Below are positions 36,964 to 46,100 of a stretch of DNA of 64,000 nucleotides, one piece after another. Numbering within the stretch: position 1 is the stretch's first letter; each line of letters starts with the position of its first letter. Below the pieces are notes generated by a model. It was given only the letters and a program-made list of their open reading frames with translations, was not told the origin of the DNA and made no database searches. This DNA is from Vagococcus salmoninarum (lineage in GTDB: Bacteria; Bacillota; Bacilli; Lactobacillales; Vagococcaceae), in assembly GCF_003987495.1 (NCBI RefSeq), contig NZ_NGJU01000008.1, forward strand, positions 62,001-126,000, given 5' to 3'. Both the position numbers and the translations under genes were made by a program.

Positions 36964-38751
36964 ATGAAACACCTCATAAAAAAAGTTGGGCTGTTGTTGA
37001 TTTTAAGCTTAGTCATTGCCGGTTGTCGTAACACCACTCAGGAAGCTGATGAGCCAGCTGAAGATGCCGCTATTGTTGTTGATATTAACCAATTTCCAAT
37101 TGTTGTCTCAAACCAAGAGCCACCAATTGAAGGAGGGGTGATGGAAGTCGCCATTGTCACTGATACGCAGTTTGTTGGTCTTTTTTCACCAGCTTTAAAC
37201 ACTGATTTTTTTGATCGTTCCTTTATGTCCCCAGCGAATGAAGGGCTCTTTTCTTTTGACGAAGATTTTTTAATAACAAATGATGGGGTCGTCGCCTTAG
37301 ACTTTGATCAAGAGGCGAAACAAGCCACTTTAACAATCCAGAAAGAAGCAGCCTGGTCTGACGGAGAGCCACTAAAAGCAGCTGATATTATTTACGCTTA
37401 TGAAATTATAGGTCATCCAGATTATACAGGGGTTCGCTATGATACTCACCAACGCAACATCGTCGGAATTGAAGAATATCATGCCGGCGAGGCTGATTCT
37501 ATTAGTGGGATTGAAGAAATCGATGAAAAAACTGTCCGAATTACTTACCAAGAAGTCAGTCCGACAATGCTTCAGTCAGGTGGTGGAATCTGGGGGACAG
37601 CGGAACCAAAACATCATTTAGGGGATATTCCGATTAAAGAGTTGGAATCTTCTAATCAAGTCCGTAAGACACCCCTTCATTTTGGACCCTATGCCATGAG
37701 TAACGTCGTTCCAGGAGAATCAGTGGAACTCATACCTAATGAGCATTACTACGGCTCTCAGCCCCATTTAGAGAAGATTGTCATTAACAGTGTCCCTCAA
37801 GCTACGATCGTTGAAGCTTTACGAGCGAAAAGTTATGATTTAGTCATTTCCATGCCTCCAGATGTTTATCCAACTTACCAAGAATTACCAGGTTATGAAA
37901 TTTTAGGACGGGAAGATTTAGCCTATACTTACTTTGGCTTTAAACTAGGAACTTGGGATGAAGAGACAAGTGAAGTTAACTATGACCCTCAGTCAAAAAT
38001 GGCCAGTCGCGAGTTACGACAGGCGATGATGTATGCTTTAGACTTAGATTTAGTTAGTGAACGGTTTTATTATGGCATTCGCACCCGAGCCACGAGTTTG
38101 ATTATTCCAACTTTCGGAAGTGTTCATAACGATCAGCTAGCAGGTTATCCTCAAGATCAAGAAAAGGCTCGCCAACTTTTAGCAGAGGCAGGTTATGTTG
38201 ATGTAACTGGTGATGGTTATGTGGAAGACCCCGATGGTGCACCTTTGACGATTAATTTCTTAATTAGAGAAGGTGGCGAAACCGCCCAACCCTTAGCAGA
38301 TTATTATATTCAAGAATGGGCTGAAATCGGTTTACGAGTCGAATTATCTGGCGGACGGTTAGCTGATTTTAACGCGATGTATGATAAGATTCGTAACGAT
38401 GACCCGGACATTGATATTTTCGATGCAGCTTGGTCAACGGGAACGGCCCCCTCACCAACAAGTTTTTATAGTCGCCAAGCAAATTTTAATTTTTCCCGTT
38501 ATGCAAGTGAGGAACATGATCAATTACTTGCAGACATTGATTCGGCAGAGTCTTTTGACGTTGGTCACCGGAAAGCGGCATTTGATAAGTGGCAAGCCTT
38601 TGCTGAGGCAGAAGCTTATGTTGTGCCTTCCTTATTTAGAAATGCACTAATGCCAGTTCATGAAAGAGTCACTGGTTGGGATTGGCAGCATATTAATCGT
38701 GACGGTATTAACTGGGGAAACGTTGGTTTAAGTTCTGAGACTCGCGATTAA
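36964..38751 (+). CDS. Oligopeptide-binding lipoprotein, OppA copy 3
   Basis: 595-aa diverged paralogue. Signal peptide with lipobox VIAGC, then an acidic linker and FPIVVSNQEPPIEGG. The loop near residue 420 reads DVTGDGYVEDPDG, so the second acidic position of the calcium-type loop is lost. More acidic and less lysine-rich than copies 1 and 2. Good GGAG sites lie before the ATG. oppA copy 4 follows 78 nt later with only a small hairpin between, so both may be co-transcribed. Confidence 0.92.
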   Translation: MKHLIKKVGLLLILSLVIAGCRNTTQEADEPAEDAAIVVDINQFPIVVSNQEPPIEGGVMEVAIVTDTQFVGLFSPALNTDFFDRSFMSPANEGLFSFDEDFLITNDGVVALDFDQEAKQATLTIQKEAAWSDGEPLKAADIIYAYEIIGHPDYTGVRYDTHQRNIVGIEEYHAGEADSISGIEEIDEKTVRITYQEVSPTMLQSGGGIWGTAEPKHHLGDIPIKELESSNQVRKTPLHFGPYAMSNVVPGESVELIPNEHYYGSQPHLEKIVINSVPQATIVEALRAKSYDLVISMPPDVYPTYQELPGYEILGREDLAYTYFGFKLGTWDEETSEVNYDPQSKMASRELRQAMMYALDLDLVSERFYYGIRTRATSLIIPTFGSVHNDQLAGYPQDQEKARQLLAEAGYVDVTGDGYVEDPDGAPLTINFLIREGGETAQPLADYYIQEWAEIGLRVELSGGRLADFNAMYDKIRNDDPDIDIFDAAWSTGTAPSPTSFYSRQANFNFSRYASEEHDQLLADIDSAESFDVGHRKAAFDKWQAFAEAEAYVVPSLFRNALMPVHERVTGWDWQHINRDGINWGNVGLSSETRD

Positions 38752-38772
38752 AAAGTTGACAAAATCAACTTT
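38752..38772 (+). other. Hairpin between oppA copies 3 and 4
   Basis: AAAGTTGA (38752-38759) pairs with TCAACTTT (38765-38772), followed by AATC rather than a T run. It could attenuate or protect a bicistronic mRNA; it is not a convincing terminator. Confidence 0.5.
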
Positions 38773-38829
38773 AATCAAACTTTGTTGCTGGATTTTAGTG
38801 AGTTGTTAAAGTCAGTGAAAGGGTGATTG

Positions 38830-40605
38830 ATGATGAAAAAAAGTAAGTTAAAAGCAGTAGGATTAAGCCTCGTAAGTCTCTTTGTTTTAAGTGCCTGTCA
38901 AGGTGGGCAGCAGACCCAAGAAGAGGCCGATCCAGTGGATGTTTCAGCCTTACCGATTGTCGTTAGTAATACAGATGAGCCAATTGAAGGTGGCACCTTA
39001 GACGTTGGAATGGTGACAGACTCAGCTTTTACAAACATGTTATACCTTGAATTTTCTTCTGATACTTATGATGGTCAACTAATGGGGCCAATTAGAGAAG
39101 GAATCTTTAGTGCCGATGAAAACTTCGGTATTACTGATGAAGGCATCGTCAAAATGGATTTAGATGTTGAGGGCAGAAGTGTAACCTTAAGGATTCAAGA
39201 AGAAGTCAGATGGTCAGACGGAACAGACTTAACAGCAGATGACCTAATTTATTCTTATGAAGTCTTAGGTCATCCAGACTATCCAGGTGTGAGATTCACT
39301 GAGGAAGTTAGAAATGTTGTTGGGATCGAAGAGTATCACAATGGGGATGTTGATAGTATTTCCGGGATTACTAAAGTAGATGACCAGACCATCACGATTG
39401 AGTACAAAGAAGTTAACCCTGGTCACTTGCAATTAGGTGGTGGTATTTGGAATGGAGCCTTACCAAAACATTACTTAGAACACTTAGAAGTCTCAGAAAT
39501 GGAAGCCTCAGATGAAGTTCGTTTACAGCCTGTCCACTACGGCCCTTATGTCGTAGAGACTGTGACACCAGGGGAGGCAATAACTTATGTTCCTAATGAG
39601 CATTACTACGGTGGTACCCCTAACTTAGAGAATATTCGGATAAGTGTCGTGCCAGATACATCAATCGTTGAGGCTTTAAAAGTCCAAGATTATGATATTG
39701 TCTTGTCGATGCCCACGGGTAACTATGATGTCTATAGTGTCATTCCTAATTACGAATATTTAGGACGATTGGACTACGCTTACACATACTTAGGTTTTAA
39801 GCTAGGAACCTTGAATGAAGAAACAGGTGAAGTTGAACCAAATGAGTCAGCAAAAATGGCGAATAAAAACTTACGTCAAGCGATGGGCTACGCCCTTGAC
39901 AACGACGGTGTTGCTGAAAGATTTTACCATGGCTTACGATCCCGAGGGACAACTCTTATTCCACCGGTCTTTCCAGTCTTTCATGATGAGAGCCAACTTG
40001 GATTCCCTCAAGATAAAGAGAAAGCCCGAGAGCTATTAGCTGAAGCTGGCTATGAAGATGTCACAGGGGATGGCTTTGTTGAAGATCCTGAGGGGAACGA
40101 ACTAGTCATTAACTTTGCTAGTATGTCAGGTGGTGGAGACATTGCCCAACCAATGACGGAAAATTATATTCAAGAATGGGCAGATGTCGGATTAAATGTT
40201 GAATTAGCCACAGGACGTCTAATTGATTTTCAATCTTTTTACGATAAGTTGAAAGCCGATGATCCAGAAATTGATATTTTTGAAGCCGCCTGGGCGACCG
40301 GGGCAGAACCAAGTCCTGGGAAGTTTTACGGTCGTAATGCGGCATTTAATTACACTCGCTATGCTTCCGAAGAACATGACGAGTTGTTACAAAAAATTAA
40401 CTCGAAAGAAGCCTTTGATTTAGAGTATCGTAAAACAGCCTTTGCTGACTGGCAAAGTTATGCTAATGAGCAAGCTTATGTGATACCAACTTTGTATCGT
40501 AATGCTATCCTGCCAGTTCATAATCGGGTGACAGGTTGGGATTGGAACTATCACACTGAAAATAACTGGTTAACAGTCGGTGTCACAACGGAATCCCGTG
40601 ATTAA
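38830..40605 (+). CDS. Oligopeptide-binding lipoprotein, OppA copy 4
   Basis: 591-aa paralogue, closest in style to copy 3. Lipobox LSAC, then LPIVVSNTDEPIEGG and a loop DVTGDGFVEDPEG. TTG 38827, ATG 38830 and ATG 38833 are all in frame; AAAGGG spacing favours 38830. Ends with a strong terminator. No permease genes are attached, so it is expected to use a transporter encoded elsewhere, most simply OppBCDF of this window. Confidence 0.92.
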   Translation: MMKKSKLKAVGLSLVSLFVLSACQGGQQTQEEADPVDVSALPIVVSNTDEPIEGGTLDVGMVTDSAFTNMLYLEFSSDTYDGQLMGPIREGIFSADENFGITDEGIVKMDLDVEGRSVTLRIQEEVRWSDGTDLTADDLIYSYEVLGHPDYPGVRFTEEVRNVVGIEEYHNGDVDSISGITKVDDQTITIEYKEVNPGHLQLGGGIWNGALPKHYLEHLEVSEMEASDEVRLQPVHYGPYVVETVTPGEAITYVPNEHYYGGTPNLENIRISVVPDTSIVEALKVQDYDIVLSMPTGNYDVYSVIPNYEYLGRLDYAYTYLGFKLGTLNEETGEVEPNESAKMANKNLRQAMGYALDNDGVAERFYHGLRSRGTTLIPPVFPVFHDESQLGFPQDKEKARELLAEAGYEDVTGDGFVEDPEGNELVINFASMSGGGDIAQPMTENYIQEWADVGLNVELATGRLIDFQSFYDKLKADDPEIDIFEAAWATGAEPSPGKFYGRNAAFNYTRYASEEHDELLQKINSKEAFDLEYRKTAFADWQSYANEQAYVIPTLYRNAILPVHNRVTGWDWNYHTENNWLTVGVTTESRD

Positions 40606-40650
40606 AAAAGAGCTTAAATTAGTTAATTCTAATTTAAGCTCTTTTATTTC
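40606..40650 (+). terminator. Terminator after oppA copy 4
   Basis: AAAAGAGCTTAAATTAG (40606-40622) pairs with CTAATTTAAGCTCTTTT (40629-40645). Confidence 0.92.
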
Positions 40651-40735
40651 TGTGTAAACAGAAGAGACTCTGAGAAGAACTCTTGTTTTAAAGGTTGTTT
40701 AAATGGTCTTTCGGTCTATCTGGTGAAAAAATAGA

Positions 40736-40772
40736 CATAAAATGATTGCAATTAGATGAGGAATGTTATACT
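40736..40772 (+). promoter_or_regulatory. Promoter block of oppA copy 5
   Basis: A 25-bp block (40736-40760) identical at 24 of 25 positions to 34769-34793, followed by TATACT (40767-40772). TTGCAA 40746-40751 with a 15-bp spacer. ATTGCAAT inside it is a short palindrome that could be an operator half. Confidence 0.65.
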
Positions 40773-40833
40773 ATATTAATTAAATTGTTTGTGTATTCTA
40801 ATTGTATTTTAATAGTCAAAAGGGGGAAACAAC

Positions 40834-42513
40834 ATGAAAATGAAAAAGTTAGTTTATTTTGGTTTCGTATCAGCTTTAGCCCTAACATTAGCGGCTTGTG
40901 GCGGTACAGATAAAGGCGCAACAGATACGTCGAAAAGTAAGGATGCGGAAACAACGGATTTAGCAGCGGAGCAAACTTTTACTGTGATTGAACAGCAAGA
41001 GATGCCGACAGCCGATCCATCTTTAGCAACAGACGTTATTGGAGCACGTGCGATTACGAATACTTATGAAGGTCTTTATCGTTTAGATTTAGAAAGCCAA
41101 CCGCAACCTGCTGGAGCAGAAGAATTTGCTGAAGTCAGTGAAGATGGTTTAACTTATAAATTTAAATTACGGAAAGAATCAAAATGGTCTAATGGTGACC
41201 CTGTGACTGCCAAAGACTACGTATTCTCTTGGCAACGGACAGTTGACCCAGAAACAGCCTCAGAATACGCGTCAATCTTCTCACCAGTTAAAAATGCTGT
41301 GGCAATTACCGCTGGCGATAAAGAGAAAAGCGAACTAGGAATTAAAGCAATTAGTGATTACGAACTAGAAGTCACGTTAGAAAAACCAGTCCCATATTTC
41401 GATTACTTATTAGCCTTCAAACAATACTTCCCGCAAAATCAAAAAGTCGTTGAAGAGTTTGGCAAAGACTTTGCCACAACAAGTGAAAAAGCGGTCTATA
41501 ACGGACCATTCACTTTAGCTGAATTTGATGGACCAGGAACAGATGGCGAGTGGGCTTACGTTAAAAACGAAGAATATTGGGACAAAGACACAGTTAAATT
41601 AGACCGAATCGACGTAAAAGTGATTAAAGAAGCCTCAACTGGTTTGAACTTATACCAAGACGGTCAAATCGAAGATGCGATTTTAACTGGTGAGTTAGCT
41701 CAACAAATGGCTGAAGATCCTGAATTAGTCATTGAGAAATTAGCAAGTACCTTCTACTTAGAATTAAACCAAATTAAAGCAGATTCACCATTTAAAAATG
41801 TGAACTTACGTAAAGCGATTGCTTATTCAATCGATCGTGATGCTTTAGCAACTCAAATCTTAGGTGACGGTTCTGTTGCTTCAAGAGGTTTAGTGCCAGC
41901 AGAGATGTCATTTAATCCAGATACGAAAAAAGACTTCGCTGAAGAAGGTGGCAACTACTTAGAACATGATGCTGACAAAGCCAAAGAGTATTGGGCTAAA
42001 GCTAAAGAAGAGTTGAAAGTTGATAAATTAACAATCGATTTACTCTCATCTGATACAGATTCATCTAAAAAAGTCGTTGAATACATTCAAGGTGTCGTGA
42101 AAGAAAACTTAGAAGGTGTGACAGTGAACGTTAGTCCTGTACCTTTTGCTGTTCGTCTAGAACGTAGTAACAAAGGAGACTTCGATATGGTTTTAGGTGG
42201 CTGGAGTGGTGATTACACTGATCCGATTACCTTTATCGAATTATTTATGAAAGAAGGCTCTTATAACCGTGGTAAATACTTTAATGAAGCCTACGATAAA
42301 GAAGCCCTAGAATCAGCCACAACAAATGTTAGTGATCCAGCGAAACGTTGGGCGAACTTACAAGCTGCTGAAAAATTAATTATGGATGACATGGGTGTCG
42401 TGCCATTGTACCAAAAAGCTGAAGCTCATTTAAGAACAGCAAAAATCAAAGATGTGGCAATTCATCCTGCGGGAGCACACTATGATTACAAATGGGCTTA
42501 CAAAGTTGATTAG
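40834..42513 (+). CDS. Peptide-binding lipoprotein of the second transporter (OppA copy 5)
   Basis: 559-aa SBP_bac_5 lipoprotein of the E. coli OppA/MppA-like type, not of the copy 1-4 type. Lipobox LTLAAC, then TFTVIEQQEMPTADPSL, WSNGDPVTAKDYVFSWQRT and a C-terminal AHYDYKWAYKVD. AAAGGGGG precedes the ATG. It is followed by a terminator, then a minus-strand gene and oppBCDF set 2; copy 6 at the end of that set is its close paralogue. Confidence 0.94.
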   Translation: MKMKKLVYFGFVSALALTLAACGGTDKGATDTSKSKDAETTDLAAEQTFTVIEQQEMPTADPSLATDVIGARAITNTYEGLYRLDLESQPQPAGAEEFAEVSEDGLTYKFKLRKESKWSNGDPVTAKDYVFSWQRTVDPETASEYASIFSPVKNAVAITAGDKEKSELGIKAISDYELEVTLEKPVPYFDYLLAFKQYFPQNQKVVEEFGKDFATTSEKAVYNGPFTLAEFDGPGTDGEWAYVKNEEYWDKDTVKLDRIDVKVIKEASTGLNLYQDGQIEDAILTGELAQQMAEDPELVIEKLASTFYLELNQIKADSPFKNVNLRKAIAYSIDRDALATQILGDGSVASRGLVPAEMSFNPDTKKDFAEEGGNYLEHDADKAKEYWAKAKEELKVDKLTIDLLSSDTDSSKKVVEYIQGVVKENLEGVTVNVSPVPFAVRLERSNKGDFDMVLGGWSGDYTDPITFIELFMKEGSYNRGKYFNEAYDKEALESATTNVSDPAKRWANLQAAEKLIMDDMGVVPLYQKAEAHLRTAKIKDVAIHPAGAHYDYKWAYKVD

Positions 42514-42529
42514 TACCTCGTAATACACG

Positions 42530-42566
42530 AAAACCTATAACCCTGAAAAAGGTTATAGGTTTTTTA
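42530..42566. terminator. Bidirectional terminator after oppA copy 5
   Basis: AAAACCTATAACC (42530-42542) pairs with GGTTATAGGTTTT (42551-42563), flanked by A and T runs. Confidence 0.93.
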
Positions 42567-42569
42567 AAA

Positions 42570-42917
42570 TCATGGGATGAAAAAAAGTAACAAGACTGCA
42601 ATGATCAAATAAAAAGCAGCTACACTCAACCAGTAAATCGGTTGTTTTGAGAAAATTTCAGAAGTTTTTACATAATCTTTTGGTTCGTTGCTTTTCCGCC
42701 GGGCTAAGGCGGCTTTCAGATTTGCTTGGAAGTTGTCGAAGAAACCAGAGATAAAGATCCCTATAAAAGCAGCAATCATTAAAAAGACGATACCTATCAT
42801 GAAGAAGCTATTGGAAACACTAAGAATAGTTAGCTCTTTTTTGAATAGTAGTAAGTAAAGAAGGGTGATACTAGTAATTGCTAGAACACTAGCGCTAAAT
42901 TTCTTTATTAATGTCAT
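42570..42917 (-). CDS. Small three-helix membrane protein, DUF3899-like
   Basis: 115-aa protein with three hydrophobic segments: ASVLAITSITLLYLLLF, FFMIGIVFLMIAAFIGIFISG and WLSVAAFYLIIAVLLLFFI. A basic cytoplasmic loop (NLKAALARRKSNEPKDYVK) separates helices two and three. The layout reminds me of the uncharacterised DUF3899 family, but I cannot confirm that. It is divergent from oppB set 2 and convergent to oppA copy 5. Function unknown; a role with the peptide transporter is only suggested by position. Confidence 0.75.
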   Translation of the reverse strand: MTLIKKFSASVLAITSITLLYLLLFKKELTILSVSNSFFMIGIVFLMIAAFIGIFISGFFDNFQANLKAALARRKSNEPKDYVKTSEIFSKQPIYWLSVAAFYLIIAVLLLFFIP

Positions 42918-42954
42918 CGGATGAACTCGCTTTGTTTTAGATTTAATCAGAGTG

Positions 42955-42994
42955 TTTAAGTTAAAAGCTCTAATTAGTTATGATACTCATAACT
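42955..42994 (+). promoter_or_regulatory. Promoter of oppBCDF set 2 with a palindromic operator candidate
   Basis: TTTAAG (42955-42960), an 18-bp spacer and TATGAT (42979-42984). The perfect inverted repeat AGTTATGA-TAC-TCATAACT (42976-42994) covers the -10. Binding by a dimeric repressor is inferred. Confidence 0.5.
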
Positions 42995-43048
42995 TTAATG
43001 GATTTACCAATAGTTGTCAAAATAATAGTGAAAGTCGAGGTTTTAACT

Positions 43049-43993
43049 GTGAAAAACTTTTCTAAGTATTTTCTGAAAAGAGTTGGATTTATGTTAATCA
43101 CACTGTGGTTAATTACGACCCTAACTTTTTTCTTAATGAAATCAATTCCCGGATCACCCTATGTCAATCAAGAAAAACTAAGCCCAGAACAAATTGAAAT
43201 GCTGAATAAACAAGCTGGCTTAGATAAACCTGACATTGTTCAATACGGTATTTACATGAAAAATATTGCTAAATTAGATTTTGGAACATCTTTCCAATTC
43301 AAAAACCAACCGGTATCTAAATTACTTGTTAATCGGATTGGACCCTCATTACAATTAGGGATTCAAGCAATTATCTTAGGAACTTTCGTCGGGATTATTT
43401 TAGGCTTAATTGCCGCCATGAAACAAAACACGTGGATTGATACAGGGGCAACCTTGATTGCAATTTTAGGTCGTTCAATTCCTAACTTTGTTTTCGCCGT
43501 CCTACTACAATACGTCTTTGCGATTAAATTAAAAATCTTACCAATCGCCATGTGGAACCAAGGTTTCGCTTCAACGATTTTACCGACAATGGCTCTGGCC
43601 ATGTCGCCTTTAGCTGACTCTGCCCGCTTCATTAGAACAGAGATGGTTGAAGTCTTAAGTACTGACTATATCGAGTTAGCTAGAGCCAAAGGGTTAAGCC
43701 GTTGGCAAGTTGCTTTCCGTCATGGCTTAAGAAACAGTTTAATTCCGTTGATTACGTTATTAGGCCCCTTAGCCGTGGCTTTAATGACAGGATCTTTAGT
43801 TGTTGAAAATATCTTTGCCATTCCCGGAATTGGTGAGCAGTTTGTTAAGTCAATCATTACGAACGACTACCCAACCATTATGGCAGTTACAATTTTATTC
43901 TCAACGATGTTAGTGACAGTTATCTTAATTGTTGATTTATTATATGGTTTAATCGATCCAAGAATTCGCGTATCAGGAGGTGGCAAAAGCTAA
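43049..43993 (+). CDS. oppB: Oligopeptide ABC transporter permease OppB, set 2
   Basis: 314-aa permease. N-terminal helix FMLITLWLITTLTFFLM, IPGSPY loop, and EAA loop LARAKGLSRWQVAFRHGLRN. Start GTG 43049 with GAGGT 7 nt upstream; an earlier in-frame start at 42980 adds a hydrophobic stretch without a ribosome site. Stop overlaps oppC set 2. Confidence 0.92.
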   Translation: MKNFSKYFLKRVGFMLITLWLITTLTFFLMKSIPGSPYVNQEKLSPEQIEMLNKQAGLDKPDIVQYGIYMKNIAKLDFGTSFQFKNQPVSKLLVNRIGPSLQLGIQAIILGTFVGIILGLIAAMKQNTWIDTGATLIAILGRSIPNFVFAVLLQYVFAIKLKILPIAMWNQGFASTILPTMALAMSPLADSARFIRTEMVEVLSTDYIELARAKGLSRWQVAFRHGLRNSLIPLITLLGPLAVALMTGSLVVENIFAIPGIGEQFVKSIITNDYPTIMAVTILFSTMLVTVILIVDLLYGLIDPRIRVSGGGKS

Positions 43994-45021
43994 TGGAACA
44001 AATCGATATTAAACAATTACCAGCAGATAGTTTTGAACCTTTAGATACGTCATCTAATTTAGAACGGGAGCGGATTGCCGCACCGTCACTAAACTTTTTA
44101 CAAGATTCATGGCGTCGTCTGAAGAAAAATAAAGGCGCAGTCATTTCTTTAGTCATTTTATGTTTAGTGACATTGATTGCTTTTGGTTCAATTTGGTTAT
44201 CACCTCACGATCCAACGAAACAAAACATTGAGTTTATTAACTTGCCACCAAAAATTCCTGGTGTGAACATTAATGGTTTCAACGGAACAGCCGTTGTGGC
44301 TAATAAACGAGTCGATAAATACGCCATGGCAAAAGTTCCAGATGATGTTCGCTTCTATTTAGGAACAGATGGCCTAGGCCGTGATTTATTATCCCGCTTA
44401 TTAATGGGCACCCGAGCATCACTGATGATTGCTTTTATAGCAGCCTTTCTTGATTTAACTTTCGGTGTGACTTACGGTATGATTTCGGGGATGAAAGGTG
44501 GCCGAACGGATAACATCATGCAGCGGATCTTAGAAGTCCTCTCAGGCATTCCAAACTTAGTTGTGATGATTTTGATGTTAACGATTTTCAAACCAGGAAT
44601 GCTCTCAATTATCTTAGCGATGGTTATTACCGGCTGGATTACAATGGCGCGGATTGTCCGGGCTCAAACCTTGAAAATCAAAGACCAAGAATATGTCTTA
44701 GCAGCGACTACTTTAGGGGAATCCCAAAAGAAAATTGCCATCAAACATATTTTACCGAATATCTCTAGTGTCATTATCGTGCAAATGATGTTTAGTATTC
44801 CCTCAGCGATTTTCTTTGAAGCCTTCTTAAGCTTTATCGGTCTTGGTTTAACGCCGCCAGCCTCATCTTTAGGGATGCTTTTAAGTGAAGGGTATAAAAC
44901 CTTCCGCTTCTTGCCACACTTAATGTGGGCACCAGCAGTTGTACTATCAGTTATTATGATTTGTTTTAACTTATTAGCCGATGGCATGCGTGATGCCTTC
45001 GATCCAAAAATGAATGATTAG
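43993..45021 (+). CDS. oppC: Oligopeptide ABC transporter permease OppC, set 2
   Basis: 342-aa permease with a long N-terminal cytoplasmic region, first helix GAVISLVILCLVTLIAFGSIWL, LGTDGLGRDLLSRLLMGTRAS and the EAA loop AATTLGESQKKIAIKHILPN. Coupled to oppB by an overlapping TAATG, and GGAGGTGG lies just before. Confidence 0.95.
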   Translation: MEQIDIKQLPADSFEPLDTSSNLERERIAAPSLNFLQDSWRRLKKNKGAVISLVILCLVTLIAFGSIWLSPHDPTKQNIEFINLPPKIPGVNINGFNGTAVVANKRVDKYAMAKVPDDVRFYLGTDGLGRDLLSRLLMGTRASLMIAFIAAFLDLTFGVTYGMISGMKGGRTDNIMQRILEVLSGIPNLVVMILMLTIFKPGMLSIILAMVITGWITMARIVRAQTLKIKDQEYVLAATTLGESQKKIAIKHILPNISSVIIVQMMFSIPSAIFFEAFLSFIGLGLTPPASSLGMLLSEGYKTFRFLPHLMWAPAVVLSVIMICFNLLADGMRDAFDPKMND

Positions 45022-45034
45022 AATGGGTGAGAGA

Positions 45035-46084
45035 ATGGAAAAAGTATTAGAAGTTAAAGATCTACATATTTCATTTGATACTTTCGCAGGTAAAGTTCAC
45101 GCCATTCGTGGTGTCAGCTTTGACTTGAGAAAAGGGGAAACACTAGCGATTGTTGGTGAGTCCGGTTCTGGTAAATCAGTTACAACCCGCAGTATTATGC
45201 GCCTATTATCAAATAATGCTAATATCGATCAAGGTCAAATCCTTTTCAAAGGAGAAGACTTAGTTAAAAAATCTGAAAAAGCCATGCAACAAATTCGGGG
45301 AAAAGACATTGCGATGATCTTCCAAGATCCAATGACATCCCTTGATCCAACGATGAATATTGGTAATCAAGTAGCAGAATCTTTAAGAAAACATAAAAAG
45401 ATCTCGAAAAAAGACGCCTTAGCTAGTGCTTTAGAGTTATTGCGTTTAGTCGGAATCCCAAATGCAGAACAACGCTTAAAAAATTATCCCCATCAGTTTT
45501 CTGGTGGTCAACGTCAACGGATCGTAATTGCGATTGCATTGATTTGTTACCCCGAAGTTTTAATTGCTGATGAACCGACAACAGCTTTAGACGTGACAAT
45601 TCAAGCACAAATCATTGATTTGATGAAAGAAATTCAACAAAAAATTGCCACATCGATTATTTTTATTACCCATGACTTAGGGGTCGTTGCCAACGTGGCA
45701 GATCGAGTAGCCGTGATGTACGGTGGGCGGATTATTGAAGTCGGCACGGCTGACGAAATTTTCTACAATCCACAACATCCTTATACTTGGGGATTGTTAA
45801 GCTCAATGCCGACCTTAGATACAAAGGGCCAAGAGCTTTATGCGATTCCTGGTTCACCACCGGATTTGCTAGATCCGCCAACTGGGGATGCCTTTTATCC
45901 TCGGAATGAATTTGCAATGAAAATTGACACCGAACAAGCACCACCTTTGTTTAAAGTCTCTGAGACTCATCAAGCGGCTACTTGGTTATTAGCACCAGGC
46001 GCACCAAAAGTCACGCCACCGGCGGAAATTCAACGTCGTTGGAAGATTTATCAAAGTAAAAACCAACCAGTAGGTAGTTTATAG
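45035..46084 (+). CDS. oppD: Oligopeptide ABC transporter ATPase OppD, set 2
   Basis: Walker A GESGSGKSV, Q-loop MIFQDPMTSLDP, signature FSGGQRQRIVIAIA, Walker B LIADEPTTALD, H-loop FITHD, and the oligopeptide-transporter C-terminal extension PGSPPDLLDPP. Three in-frame ATGs exist (45014, 45023, 45035); only 45035 has a plausible ribosome site (GGTGAG), giving 349 aa. The longer form from 45014 would overlap oppC. Confidence 0.9.
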   Translation: MEKVLEVKDLHISFDTFAGKVHAIRGVSFDLRKGETLAIVGESGSGKSVTTRSIMRLLSNNANIDQGQILFKGEDLVKKSEKAMQQIRGKDIAMIFQDPMTSLDPTMNIGNQVAESLRKHKKISKKDALASALELLRLVGIPNAEQRLKNYPHQFSGGQRQRIVIAIALICYPEVLIADEPTTALDVTIQAQIIDLMKEIQQKIATSIIFITHDLGVVANVADRVAVMYGGRIIEVGTADEIFYNPQHPYTWGLLSSMPTLDTKGQELYAIPGSPPDLLDPPTGDAFYPRNEFAMKIDTEQAPPLFKVSETHQAATWLLAPGAPKVTPPAEIQRRWKIYQSKNQPVGSL

Positions 46085-46100
46085 AGAGGAGCTAATGAAC

